From assembly GCA_031769625.1 (NCBI GenBank), contig JAUIMM010001409.1:1117501-1181500 (forward strand): DNA of 64,000 nt, given 5' to 3'. The translations under genes and the position numbers were made by a program. The DNA comes from Taudactylus pleione (taxonomy: Eukaryota; Chordata; Amphibia; Anura; Myobatrachidae). Positions within the stretch are counted from its first letter, which is position 1, and each line of letters begins with the position of its first letter. Shown here one piece after another: positions 54,663 through 64,000 of this stretch. The notes beneath the pieces are model-generated. The model was given only the letters and a program-made list of their open reading frames with translations. It had not been told where the DNA came from and ran no database searches.

Positions 54663-57600
54663 TGGGTGTATCTGCATGCCTATATTCTGTGTGTGTGACT
54701 GCGGGTGTATCTGCATGCCTATATTCTCTGTGTGTGACTGCGGGTGTATCTGCATGCCTATATTCTGTGTGTGACTGCGGATGTATCTGCATGCCTTAAT
54801 TCTGTGTGTGACTGCGGGTGTATCTGCAAGCCTATATTCTGTGTGTGTGACTGCCGGTGTATCTGCATGCCTATATTCTGTGTTTGTGACTGCCGGTGTA
54901 TCTGCATGCGTATATTCTGTGTGTGTGACTGCGGGTGTATCTGCATGCCTATATTCTGTGTGTGTGACTGCAGCTGTATCTGCATGCCTATATTCTGTGT
55001 GTGTGACTGCAGCTGTATCTGCATGTCTATATACTGTAAGTGTGACTGCGGGTGTATCTGCATGCCTATATTCTGTGTGTGTAGCTGTGGTTGTATCTGC
55101 ATGCCTATATTCTGTGTGTGACTGTGGGTGTATCTGCATGCCTATATTCTGTGTGTGTGACTGCGAGTGTATCTGCATGCCTATATTGTGTGTGTGACTG
55201 GGGGTGTATCTGCATGTCTATAATCTGTGTGTGACTGCGGATGTATCTGCATGTCTGTATTCTGTGTGTGTGACTGTGGGTGTATCTACATGTCTATATT
55301 CTGTGTGTTGCTGTGGGTGCATCTGCATGTCTGTATTCTGTGTGTGTGACTGCGGGTGTATCTGCATGCCTATATTCTGTGTGTGTGACATCGGGTGTAT
55401 CTGCATCTGTATTCTGTGTGTGACTGCGGGTGTATTTGCATGCCTTTATTCTGTGTGTGACTGCGGGTGTATCTGCATGTCTATATTCTGTGTGTGTGAC
55501 TGCGGGTGTATCTGCATGTCTGTATTCTGTGTGTGTGACTGCATGTGTATCTAGATGCCTATATTCTGTGTGTGTGACTGCGGGTGTTTCTGCATGCCTA
55601 TATTCTGTGTGTGTGACTGTGGGTGTATCTGCATGCCTATATTCTGTGTGTAACTGCGGGTGTATCTGCATGCCTATATTCTGTGTGTGTCACTGTGGTT
55701 GTATCTGCATGCCTGTATTCTGTGTGTGACTGCGGGTGTATCTGCATGCCTGTATTCTCTGTGTGTGACTGCGGATGTATCTGCATGTCTGTATTCTCTG
55801 TGTGTGACTGCAGGTGTATCTGCATGCCTGTATTCTGTGTGTGACTGCCAGTGTATCTGCATGCCTATATTCTGTGTGTGACTGCGGCTGTATCTGCATG
55901 CCTATATTCTGTGTGTGTGACTGCGGCTGTATCTGCATGTCTGTATTCTGTGTGTGTGACTGCGGGTGTATCTGCATGTCTATACTCTGTGTATGACTGC
56001 GGCTGTATCTGCATGCCTATATTCTGTGTGTATGACTGCGGCTGTATCTGCATGCCTATATTCTGTGTGTGTGACTGCGGGTGTATCTGCATGCCTATAT
56101 TCTGTGTGTGTGACTGTGGGTGTATCTGCATGCCTATATTCTGTGTACGTGACTGCGGGTGTATCTGCATGCCTATATTCTGTGTGTGTGACTGCGGGTG
56201 TATCTGCATGCCTATATTCTGTGTGCGTGACTGCGGGTGTATCTGCATGCCTATATCCTGTGTGTGTGACTGCGGGTGTATCTGCATGTCTATATTCTGT
56301 GTATGACCGCGGCTGTATCTGCATGCCTATATTCTGTGTGTGTGACTGCAGATGTATCTGCATGCCTATATTCTGTGTGTGTGACTGTGTGTTTCTGCAT
56401 GCCTATATTCTGTGTGCGTGACTGCGAGTGTATCTGCATGCCTATATTCTGTGTGTGTGACTGCGGGTGTATCTGCATGCCTTTATTCTGTGTGTGTGAC
56501 TGCGGGTGTATCTGCATGTCTATATTCTGTGTGTGACTGTGGATGTATCTGCATGTCTATATTCTGTGTGTGACTGCGGCTGTATCTGGCTGTCTGTCTT
56601 CTATGTGTGTGACTGCGGGTGTATCTGCATGCCTATATTCTGTTTGTGACTGTGGGTGTATCTGCATGCCTATATTCTGTGTGCGTCACTGCGGGTGTAT
56701 CTGCATGCCTATATTCTGTGTGTGTGACAGCGGGTGTATCTGCATGCCTATATTCTATGTGTGTGACTGCGGGTGTATCTGCATGCCTATATTCTGTGTG
56801 TGTGACTGCGGGTGTATCTGCATGCCTATATAATCTGTGTGACTGCGGCTGTATCTGCATGTCTATATTCTGTGTGTGTGACTGCGGACAGAATCTGCAT
56901 GGCTATATTCTATGTGTGTCTGCGGGTGTATCTGCATGCCTATATTCTGTGTGTGTGACTGCGGATGTATCTGCATGCCTATACTCTGTGTGTGTGACTG
57001 TGTGTTTCTGCATGCCTATATTCTGTGTGCGTGACTGTGGGTGTATCTGCATGCCTATATTCTGTGTGAGTGACTGCGGGTGTATCTGCATGTCTATATT
57101 CTGTTTGTGTGACTGCAGGTGTATCTGCATGTCTATATTCTGTGTGTGACTGTGGATGTATCTGCATGTCTATATTCTGTGTGTGACTGCGGCTGTATCT
57201 GCCAGTCTGTATTCTGTGTGTGTGACTGCGGGTGTATCTGCATGTCTATATTCTGTGTGTGACTGTGGGTGTATCTGCATGCCTGTATTCTGTGTGACTG
57301 CGGGTGTATCTGCATGCCTATATTCTGTGTGTGTGATGGCGGGTGTATCTGCATGCCTATATTCTGTGTGTGTGACTGCGGCTGTATCTGCATGCCTATA
57401 TTCTGTGTGTGTGACTGCGGGTGTATCTGCATGCCTATATAATGTGTGTGACTGCGGCTGTATCTGCATGTCTATATTCTGTGTGTGTGACTGCGAGTGT
57501 ATCTGCATGCCTATATAATGTGTGTGACTGCGGCTGTATCTGCATGTCTATATTCTGTGTGTGTGACTTCGGGTGTATCTGCATGCCTATATTCTGTGTG

Positions 57601-57721
57601 TGACTGGGGGTGTATCTGCATGCCTATATTCTGTGTGTGTGACTGCGGGTGTATCTGCATGCCTATGTTCTGTGTGTGTGACTGCGGGTGTATCTGCTTG
57701 CCTATATTCTGTGTGTGACTG
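54663..57721. repeat. 3059 bp higher-order repeat, copy a
   Basis: Every variant unit checked here (for example TATAATCTGTGTGTGACTGC at 55220, GACAGAATCTGCATGGC at 56887, GACATCGGGTGTATCTGCAT at 55387) reappears 3059 bp downstream. No difference was seen in the parts compared. Confidence 0.85.
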
Positions 57722-60700
57722 CGGGTGTATCTGCATGCCTATATTCTGTGTGTGTGACTGCGGGTGTATCTGCATGCCTATATTCTCTGTGTGTGACTGC
57801 GGGTGTATCTGCATGCCTATATTCTGTGTGTGACTGCGGATGTATCTGCATGCCTTAATTCTGTGTGTGACTGCGGGTGTATCTGCAAGCCTATATTCTG
57901 TGTGTGTGACTGCCGGTGTATCTGCATGCCTATATTCTGTGTTTGTGACTGCCGGTGTATCTGCATGCGTATATTCTGTGTGTGTGACTGCGGGTGTATC
58001 TGCATGCCTATATTCTGTGTGTGTGACTGCAGCTGTATCTGCATGCCTATATTCTGTGTGTGTGACTGCAGCTGTATCTGCATGTCTATATACTGTAAGT
58101 GTGACTGCGGGTGTATCTGCATGCCTATATTCTGTGTGTGTAGCTGTGGTTGTATCTGCATGCCTATATTCTGTGTGTGACTGTGGGTGTATCTGCATGC
58201 CTATATTCTGTGTGTGTGACTGCGAGTGTATCTGCATGCCTATATTGTGTGTGTGACTGGGGGTGTATCTGCATGTCTATAATCTGTGTGTGACTGCGGA
58301 TGTATCTGCATGTCTGTATTCTGTGTGTGTGACTGTGGGTGTATCTACATGTCTATATTCTGTGTGTTGCTGTGGGTGCATCTGCATGTCTGTATTCTGT
58401 GTGTGTGACTGCGGGTGTATCTGCATGCCTATATTCTGTGTGTGTGACATCGGGTGTATCTGCATCTGTATTCTGTGTGTGACTGCGGGTGTATTTGCAT
58501 GCCTTTATTCTGTGTGTGACTGCGGGTGTATCTGCATGTCTATATTCTGTGTGTGTGACTGCGGGTGTATCTGCATGTCTGTATTCTGTGTGTGTGACTG
58601 CATGTGTATCTAGATGCCTATATTCTGTGTGTGTGACTGCGGGTGTTTCTGCATGCCTATATTCTGTGTGTGTGACTGTGGGTGTATCTGCATGCCTATA
58701 TTCTGTGTGTAACTGCGGGTGTATCTGCATGCCTATATTCTGTGTGTGTCACTGTGGTTGTATCTGCATGCCTGTATTCTGTGTGTGACTGCGGGTGTAT
58801 CTGCATGCCTGTATTCTCTGTGTGTGACTGCGGATGTATCTGCATGTCTGTATTCTCTGTGTGTGACTGCAGGTGTATCTGCATGCCTGTATTCTGTGTG
58901 TGACTGCCAGTGTATCTGCATGCCTATATTCTGTGTGTGACTGCGGCTGTATCTGCATGCCTATATTCTGTGTGTGTGACTGCGGCTGTATCTGCATGTC
59001 TGTATTCTGTGTGTGTGACTGCGGGTGTATCTGCATGTCTATACTCTGTGTATGACTGCGGCTGTATCTGCATGCCTATATTCTGTGTGTATGACTGCGG
59101 CTGTATCTGCATGCCTATATTCTGTGTGTGTGACTGCGGGTGTATCTGCATGCCTATATTCTGTGTGTGTGACTGTGGGTGTATCTGCATGCCTATATTC
59201 TGTGTACGTGACTGCGGGTGTATCTGCATGCCTATATTCTGTGTGTGTGACTGCGGGTGTATCTGCATGCCTATATTCTGTGTGCGTGACTGCGGGTGTA
59301 TCTGCATGCCTATATCCTGTGTGTGTGACTGCGGGTGTATCTGCATGTCTATATTCTGTGTATGACCGCGGCTGTATCTGCATGCCTATATTCTGTGTGT
59401 GTGACTGCAGATGTATCTGCATGCCTATATTCTGTGTGTGTGACTGTGTGTTTCTGCATGCCTATATTCTGTGTGCGTGACTGCGAGTGTATCTGCATGC
59501 CTATATTCTGTGTGTGTGACTGCGGGTGTATCTGCATGCCTTTATTCTGTGTGTGTGACTGCGGGTGTATCTGCATGTCTATATTCTGTGTGTGACTGTG
59601 GATGTATCTGCATGTCTATATTCTGTGTGTGACTGCGGCTGTATCTGGCTGTCTGTCTTCTATGTGTGTGACTGCGGGTGTATCTGCATGCCTATATTCT
59701 GTTTGTGACTGTGGGTGTATCTGCATGCCTATATTCTGTGTGCGTCACTGCGGGTGTATCTGCATGCCTATATTCTGTGTGTGTGACAGCGGGTGTATCT
59801 GCATGCCTATATTCTATGTGTGTGACTGCGGGTGTATCTGCATGCCTATATTCTGTGTGTGTGACTGCGGGTGTATCTGCATGCCTATATAATCTGTGTG
59901 ACTGCGGCTGTATCTGCATGTCTATATTCTGTGTGTGTGACTGCGGACAGAATCTGCATGGCTATATTCTATGTGTGTCTGCGGGTGTATCTGCATGCCT
60001 ATATTCTGTGTGTGTGACTGCGGATGTATCTGCATGCCTATACTCTGTGTGTGTGACTGTGTGTTTCTGCATGCCTATATTCTGTGTGCGTGACTGTGGG
60101 TGTATCTGCATGCCTATATTCTGTGTGAGTGACTGCGGGTGTATCTGCATGTCTATATTCTGTTTGTGTGACTGCAGGTGTATCTGCATGTCTATATTCT
60201 GTGTGTGACTGTGGATGTATCTGCATGTCTATATTCTGTGTGTGACTGCGGCTGTATCTGCCAGTCTGTATTCTGTGTGTGTGACTGCGGGTGTATCTGC
60301 ATGTCTATATTCTGTGTGTGACTGTGGGTGTATCTGCATGCCTGTATTCTGTGTGACTGCGGGTGTATCTGCATGCCTATATTCTGTGTGTGTGATGGCG
60401 GGTGTATCTGCATGCCTATATTCTGTGTGTGTGACTGCGGCTGTATCTGCATGCCTATATTCTGTGTGTGTGACTGCGGGTGTATCTGCATGCCTATATA
60501 ATGTGTGTGACTGCGGCTGTATCTGCATGTCTATATTCTGTGTGTGTGACTGCGAGTGTATCTGCATGCCTATATAATGTGTGTGACTGCGGCTGTATCT
60601 GCATGTCTATATTCTGTGTGTGTGACTTCGGGTGTATCTGCATGCCTATATTCTGTGTGTGACTGGGGGTGTATCTGCATGCCTATATTCTGTGTGTGTG

Positions 60701-60780
60701 ACTGCGGGTGTATCTGCATGCCTATGTTCTGTGTGTGTGACTGCGGGTGTATCTGCTTGCCTATATTCTGTGTGTGACTG
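57722..60780. repeat. 3059 bp higher-order repeat, copy b
   Basis: Direct tandem duplicate of 54663-57721. A further partial repeat follows at 60840-61620, repeating 60004-60780 with an offset near 836 bp and one unit missing. Confidence 0.85.
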
Positions 60781-62099
60781 CGGGTGTATCTGCATGCCTA
60801 TATTCTGTGTGTGACTGCGGGTGTATCTGGATGCCTATATTCTGTGTGTGTGACTGCGGATGTATCTGCATGCCTATACTCTGTGTGTGTGACTGTGTGT
60901 TTCTGCATGCCTATATTCTGTGTGCGTGACTGTGGGTGTATCTGCATGCCTATATTCTGTGTGAGTGACTGCGGGTGTATCTGCATGCCTATATTCTGTT
61001 TGTGTGACTGCAGGTGTATCTGCATGTCTATATTCTGTGTGTGACTGTGGATGTATCTGCATGTCTATATTCTGTGTGTGACTGCGGCTGTATCTGCCAG
61101 TCTGTATTCTGTGTGTGTGACTGCGGGTGTATCTGCATGCCTATATTCTGTGTGTGACTGTGGGTGTATCTGCATGCCTGTATTCTGTGTGACTGCGGGT
61201 GTATCTGCATGCCTATATTCTGTGTGTGTGACGGCGGGTGTATCTGCATGCCTATATTCTGTGTGTGTGACTGCGGGTGTATCTGCATGCCTATATAATG
61301 TGTGTGACTGCGGCTGTATCTGCATGTCTATATTCTGTGTGTGTGACTGCGAGTGTATCTGCATGCCTATATAATGTGTGTGACTGCGGCTGTATCTGCA
61401 TGTCTATATTCTGTGTGTGTGACTGCGGGTGTATCTGCATGCCTATATTCTGTGTGTGACTGGGGGTGTATCTGCATGCCTATATTCTGTGTGTGTGACT
61501 GCGGGTGTATCTGCATGCCTATGTTCTGTGTGTGTGACTGCGGGTGTATCTGCTTGCCTATATTCTGTGTGTGACTGCGGGTGTATCTGCATGCCTATAT
61601 TCTGTGTGTGACTGCGGGTGTAACTGGATGCCTATATTCTGTGTGTGTGACTGCGGGTGTATCTGCATGCCTATATTCTGTGTGTGTGACTGCCGGTGTA
61701 TGTGCATGCCTATATTCTGTGTGTGACTGCCGGTGTATCTGCATGCCTATATTCTGTGTGTGTGACTGCGGGTGTATCTGCATGCCTATATTCTGTGTGT
61801 GTGACTGCAGCTGTATCTGCATGCCTATATTCTGTGTGTGTGACTGCGGCTGTATCTGCATGTCTATATACTGTAAGTGTGACTGCGGTTTTATCTGCAT
61901 GCCTGTATTCTGTGTGTGTGACTGTGGTTGTATCTGCATTAGGGGTGAGCGGGTTCGGATTTCTGAAATCCGAACCCCCCCGAGCCCCCCCGATCCGAGT
62001 CCGATCCGAATCAGGCTCGACTTTTCCCGCCTGACTCGGATCTGAAATCGAGGCAAAACGTCATCATCCCGCCTTCCGAGTCTCGCGGGTTTTGGATCC

Positions 62100-62107
62100 T
62101 ATATAAG
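62100..62107 (+). promoter_or_regulatory. TATA box of hAT copy 3
   Basis: TATATAAG in the same context as in copies 1 and 2. Confidence 0.6.
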
Positions 62108-62454
62108 GTACCCACGTCGGCGCCATTTTCTCACTCGGCTGTGGACAGTGAAGAGGGAGGGTGGGAGTTAGGGCTGTGTAGTGTAGTGTAGTGTAGTGCT
62201 GCTGTTGTCCACTACTTCAAAGTCCATAGGGGCTGGCTGTGTTGTGCTGTGCTGCTGTTGTTAATAGGGGCTGTGTCCACTACTTCAAAGTCCATAGGGG
62301 CTGGCTGGACTGTGTTGTGCAGTCAGTTCTCCATAGGGGCTGTGTCCACTCCAAAGTCCTGTGCAGTGTCCCAGTCCTAAAGAGGTGCTGTAGTGTTGTC
62401 CAGGGGGTGCTCTGTCCATCAGGGGTGCTCCCCCCAAGTGCTAAAAAAATAATA

Positions 62455-64000
62455 TATTTTCTGTGTTTGTGAATTGTGTGCGCAGTAGCCGCACGTGCAT
62501 CAACAAAGTAGTGCCAAGCGTGCGCCTGTGTCATAAGTAAAGGGCCGGCTGGCTTGACCGTTAAAGGGTGCTGTAACCCCCGAAAGTACACTCCAGTCCA
62601 AACCAAAAAAAAATTATTTTCTGTGTTTGTGAATTGTGTGCGCAGTAGCCGCACGTGCATCAACAAAGTAGTGCCAAGTGTGCGCCTGTGTCATAAGTAA
62701 AGGGCCGGCTGGCTTGACCGTTAAGGGTGCTGTAACCCCCGAAAGTACACTCCAGTCCAAACCAAAAAAAAAATTATTTTCTGTGTTTGTGAATTGTGTG
62801 CGCAGTAGCCGCACGTGCATCAACAAAGTAGTGCCAAGCGTGCGCCTGTGTCATAAGTAAAGGGCCGGCTGGCTTGACCGTTAAGGGTGCTGTAACCCCC
62901 GAAAGTACACTCCAGTCCAAACCAAAAAAAAAATTATTTTCTGTGTTTGTAAATTGTGTGCGCAGTAGCCGCACGTGCATCAACAAAGTAGTGCCAAGCG
63001 TGCGCCTGTGTCATAAGTAAAGGGCCGGCTGGCTTGACCGTTAAGGGTGCTGTAACCCCCGAAAGTACACTCCAGTCCAAACCAAAAAAATAATTATTTT
63101 CTGTGTTTGTGAATTGTGTGCGCAGTAGCCGCACGTGCATCAACAAAGTAGTGCCAAGCGTGCGCCTGTGTCATAAGTAAAGGGCCGGCTGGCTTGACCG
63201 TTAAAGGGTGCTGTAACCCCCAAAGTACACTCCAGTCCAAACCAAAAAAAAAATTATTTTCTGTGTTTGTGAATTGTGTGCGCAGTAGCCGCATGTGCAT
63301 CAACAAAGTAGTGCCAAGCGTGCGCCTGTGTCATAAGTAAAGGGCCAGCTGGCTTGACCGTTAAAGGGTGCTGTAACCCCCAAAGTACACTCCAGTCCAA
63401 ACCAAAAAAAAATTTATTTTCTGTGTTTGTGAATTGTGTGCGCAGTAGCCGCACGTGCATCAACAAAGTAGTGCCAAGCGTGCGCCTGTGTCATAAGTAA
63501 AGGGCCGGCTGGCTTGACCGTTAAAGGGTGCTGTAACCCCCGAAAGTACACTCCAGTCCAAACCAAAAAAAAAATTATTTTCTGTGTTTGTGAATTGTGT
63601 GCGCAGTAGCCGCACGTGCATCAACAAAGTAGTGCCAAGCGTGCGCCTGTGTCATAAGTAAAGGGCCGGCTGGCTTGACCGTTAAGGGTGCTGTAACCCC
63701 CGAAAGTACACTCCAGTCCAAACCAAAAAAAAAATTATTTTCTGTGTTTGTGAATTGTGTGCGCAGTAGCCGCACGTGCATCAACAAAGTAGTGCCAAGC
63801 GTGCGCCTGTGTCATAAGTAAAGGGCCGGCTGGCTTGACCGTTAAGGGTGCTGTAACCCCCAAAGTACACTCCAGTCCAAACCAAAAAAAAATTTATTTT
63901 CTGTGTTTGTGAATTGTGTGCGCAGTAGCCGCACGTGCATCAACAAAGTAGTGCCAAGCGTGCGCCTGTGTCATAAGTAAAGGGCCGGCTGGCTTGACCG
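62455..64000 (+). repeat. 160 bp tandem repeats inside hAT copy 3
   Basis: About 10 units up to the window edge, several with the private variant CCCCCGAAAGTACACTCCAG and a one-base-shorter GTTAAGGGTGC. These mark a copy-specific expansion. Confidence 0.9.

Larger units (their letters stand above)
44681..61939. repeat. 37/39 bp satellite, main array (about 17 kb)
   Basis: Roughly 450 units built from GACTGCGGGTGTATCTGCAT and GCCTATATTCTGTGTGTGT, 37 or 39 bp depending on one GT step. Variants (GCGGCTG, GTGGGTG, CATGTCTAT, TATATAATGTGTGTGAC, TGTGTTTCTGCATGCC) make blocks recognisable. Frames encoding Cys-rich CVCDCGCICMPIF repeats on plus and QSHTEYRHADTPAV repeats on minus arise because 39 is a multiple of three; 37 bp units break them. 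Contains multi-kilobase higher-order repeats. Confidence 0.95.
61940..64000 (+). mobile_element. hAT-type DNA transposon, copy 3 (cut by window end)
   Basis: Begins TAGGGGTGAGCGGGTTCGGA at 61940 inside the 37/39 bp satellite; the preceding 8 bp are ATCTGCAT (61932-61939), the expected target duplication if repeated beyond the window. It has the subterminal hairpin region, TATA box, leader and about 10 of the 160 bp repeats. A stretch of the leader (GGCTGGGCTGTGTAGTG region) is shorter than in copies 1 and 2. Transposase sequence is not reached. Confidence 0.85.

Noticed and set aside
44681..61939. Cys-rich CDCGCICMPIF frames suggestive of metallothionein- or keratin-associated proteins
   Set aside because: Satellite artefact: the frame breaks wherever a 37 bp unit occurs, and the opposite strand is equally open.

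Overview
The window reads as repeat-rich, non-coding DNA from a large vertebrate genome. An amphibian, probably a frog, is the best guess. That guess rests on repeat content only: Ngaro-type tyrosine-recombinase retrotransposons with a hydrolase ORF, hAT elements, many small inverted-repeat elements of the GGGCCTGATTCAG type, and kilobases of minisatellite. No host gene, tRNA, rRNA or CRISPR array is supported. The only convincing protein-coding sequence belongs to transposons.

Layout. 64-1330 is a 20-21 bp minisatellite, interrupted by a terminal-inverted-repeat element (1332-5465) whose inside has become about 77 copies of a 52 bp repeat; the outer minisatellite resumes after it. 5591-8390 is ordinary non-coding DNA with one Harbinger-like MITE (6759-7247). 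8391-9200 is a 20 bp minisatellite. 9200-16965 is an 11 bp satellite (TATGTGAGTAC) carrying about 14 short elements, nearly all inserted after the same TAT. 17630-36611 is a 24 bp satellite split by two related hAT elements (19399-24604 and 25093-28403) and by a complete, apparently intact Ngaro retrotransposon on the minus strand (29240-36214). 36612-37770 holds another small-element fragment and unassigned DNA. 37770-61939 is a 37/39 bp satellite with multi-kilobase higher-order repeats, split by a second, decayed Ngaro element (38260-44680). A third hAT copy starts at 61940 and runs off the window.

How the parts work together. Ngaro 1 carries gag (CCCH finger plus zinc knuckle), RT-RNase H (YLDD), tyrosine recombinase and an SGNH hydrolase, bounded by split direct repeats A1 / B1-A2-B2. 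Its repeat pairs look identical and all four frames are open, so it may be young and possibly competent. Ngaro 2 has the same order but contains frameshifts, a nonsense codon and a lost catalytic arginine in the recombinase. For both, removing the element restores a perfect satellite sequence with no target duplication, as expected of recombinase-mediated insertion. The hAT copies are internally deleted and swollen by 160 bp tandem repeats; they retain the hAT C-terminal dimerisation region and a TATA-box promoter. The recurring theme is transposons landing in satellites, and transposons themselves seeding new satellites.
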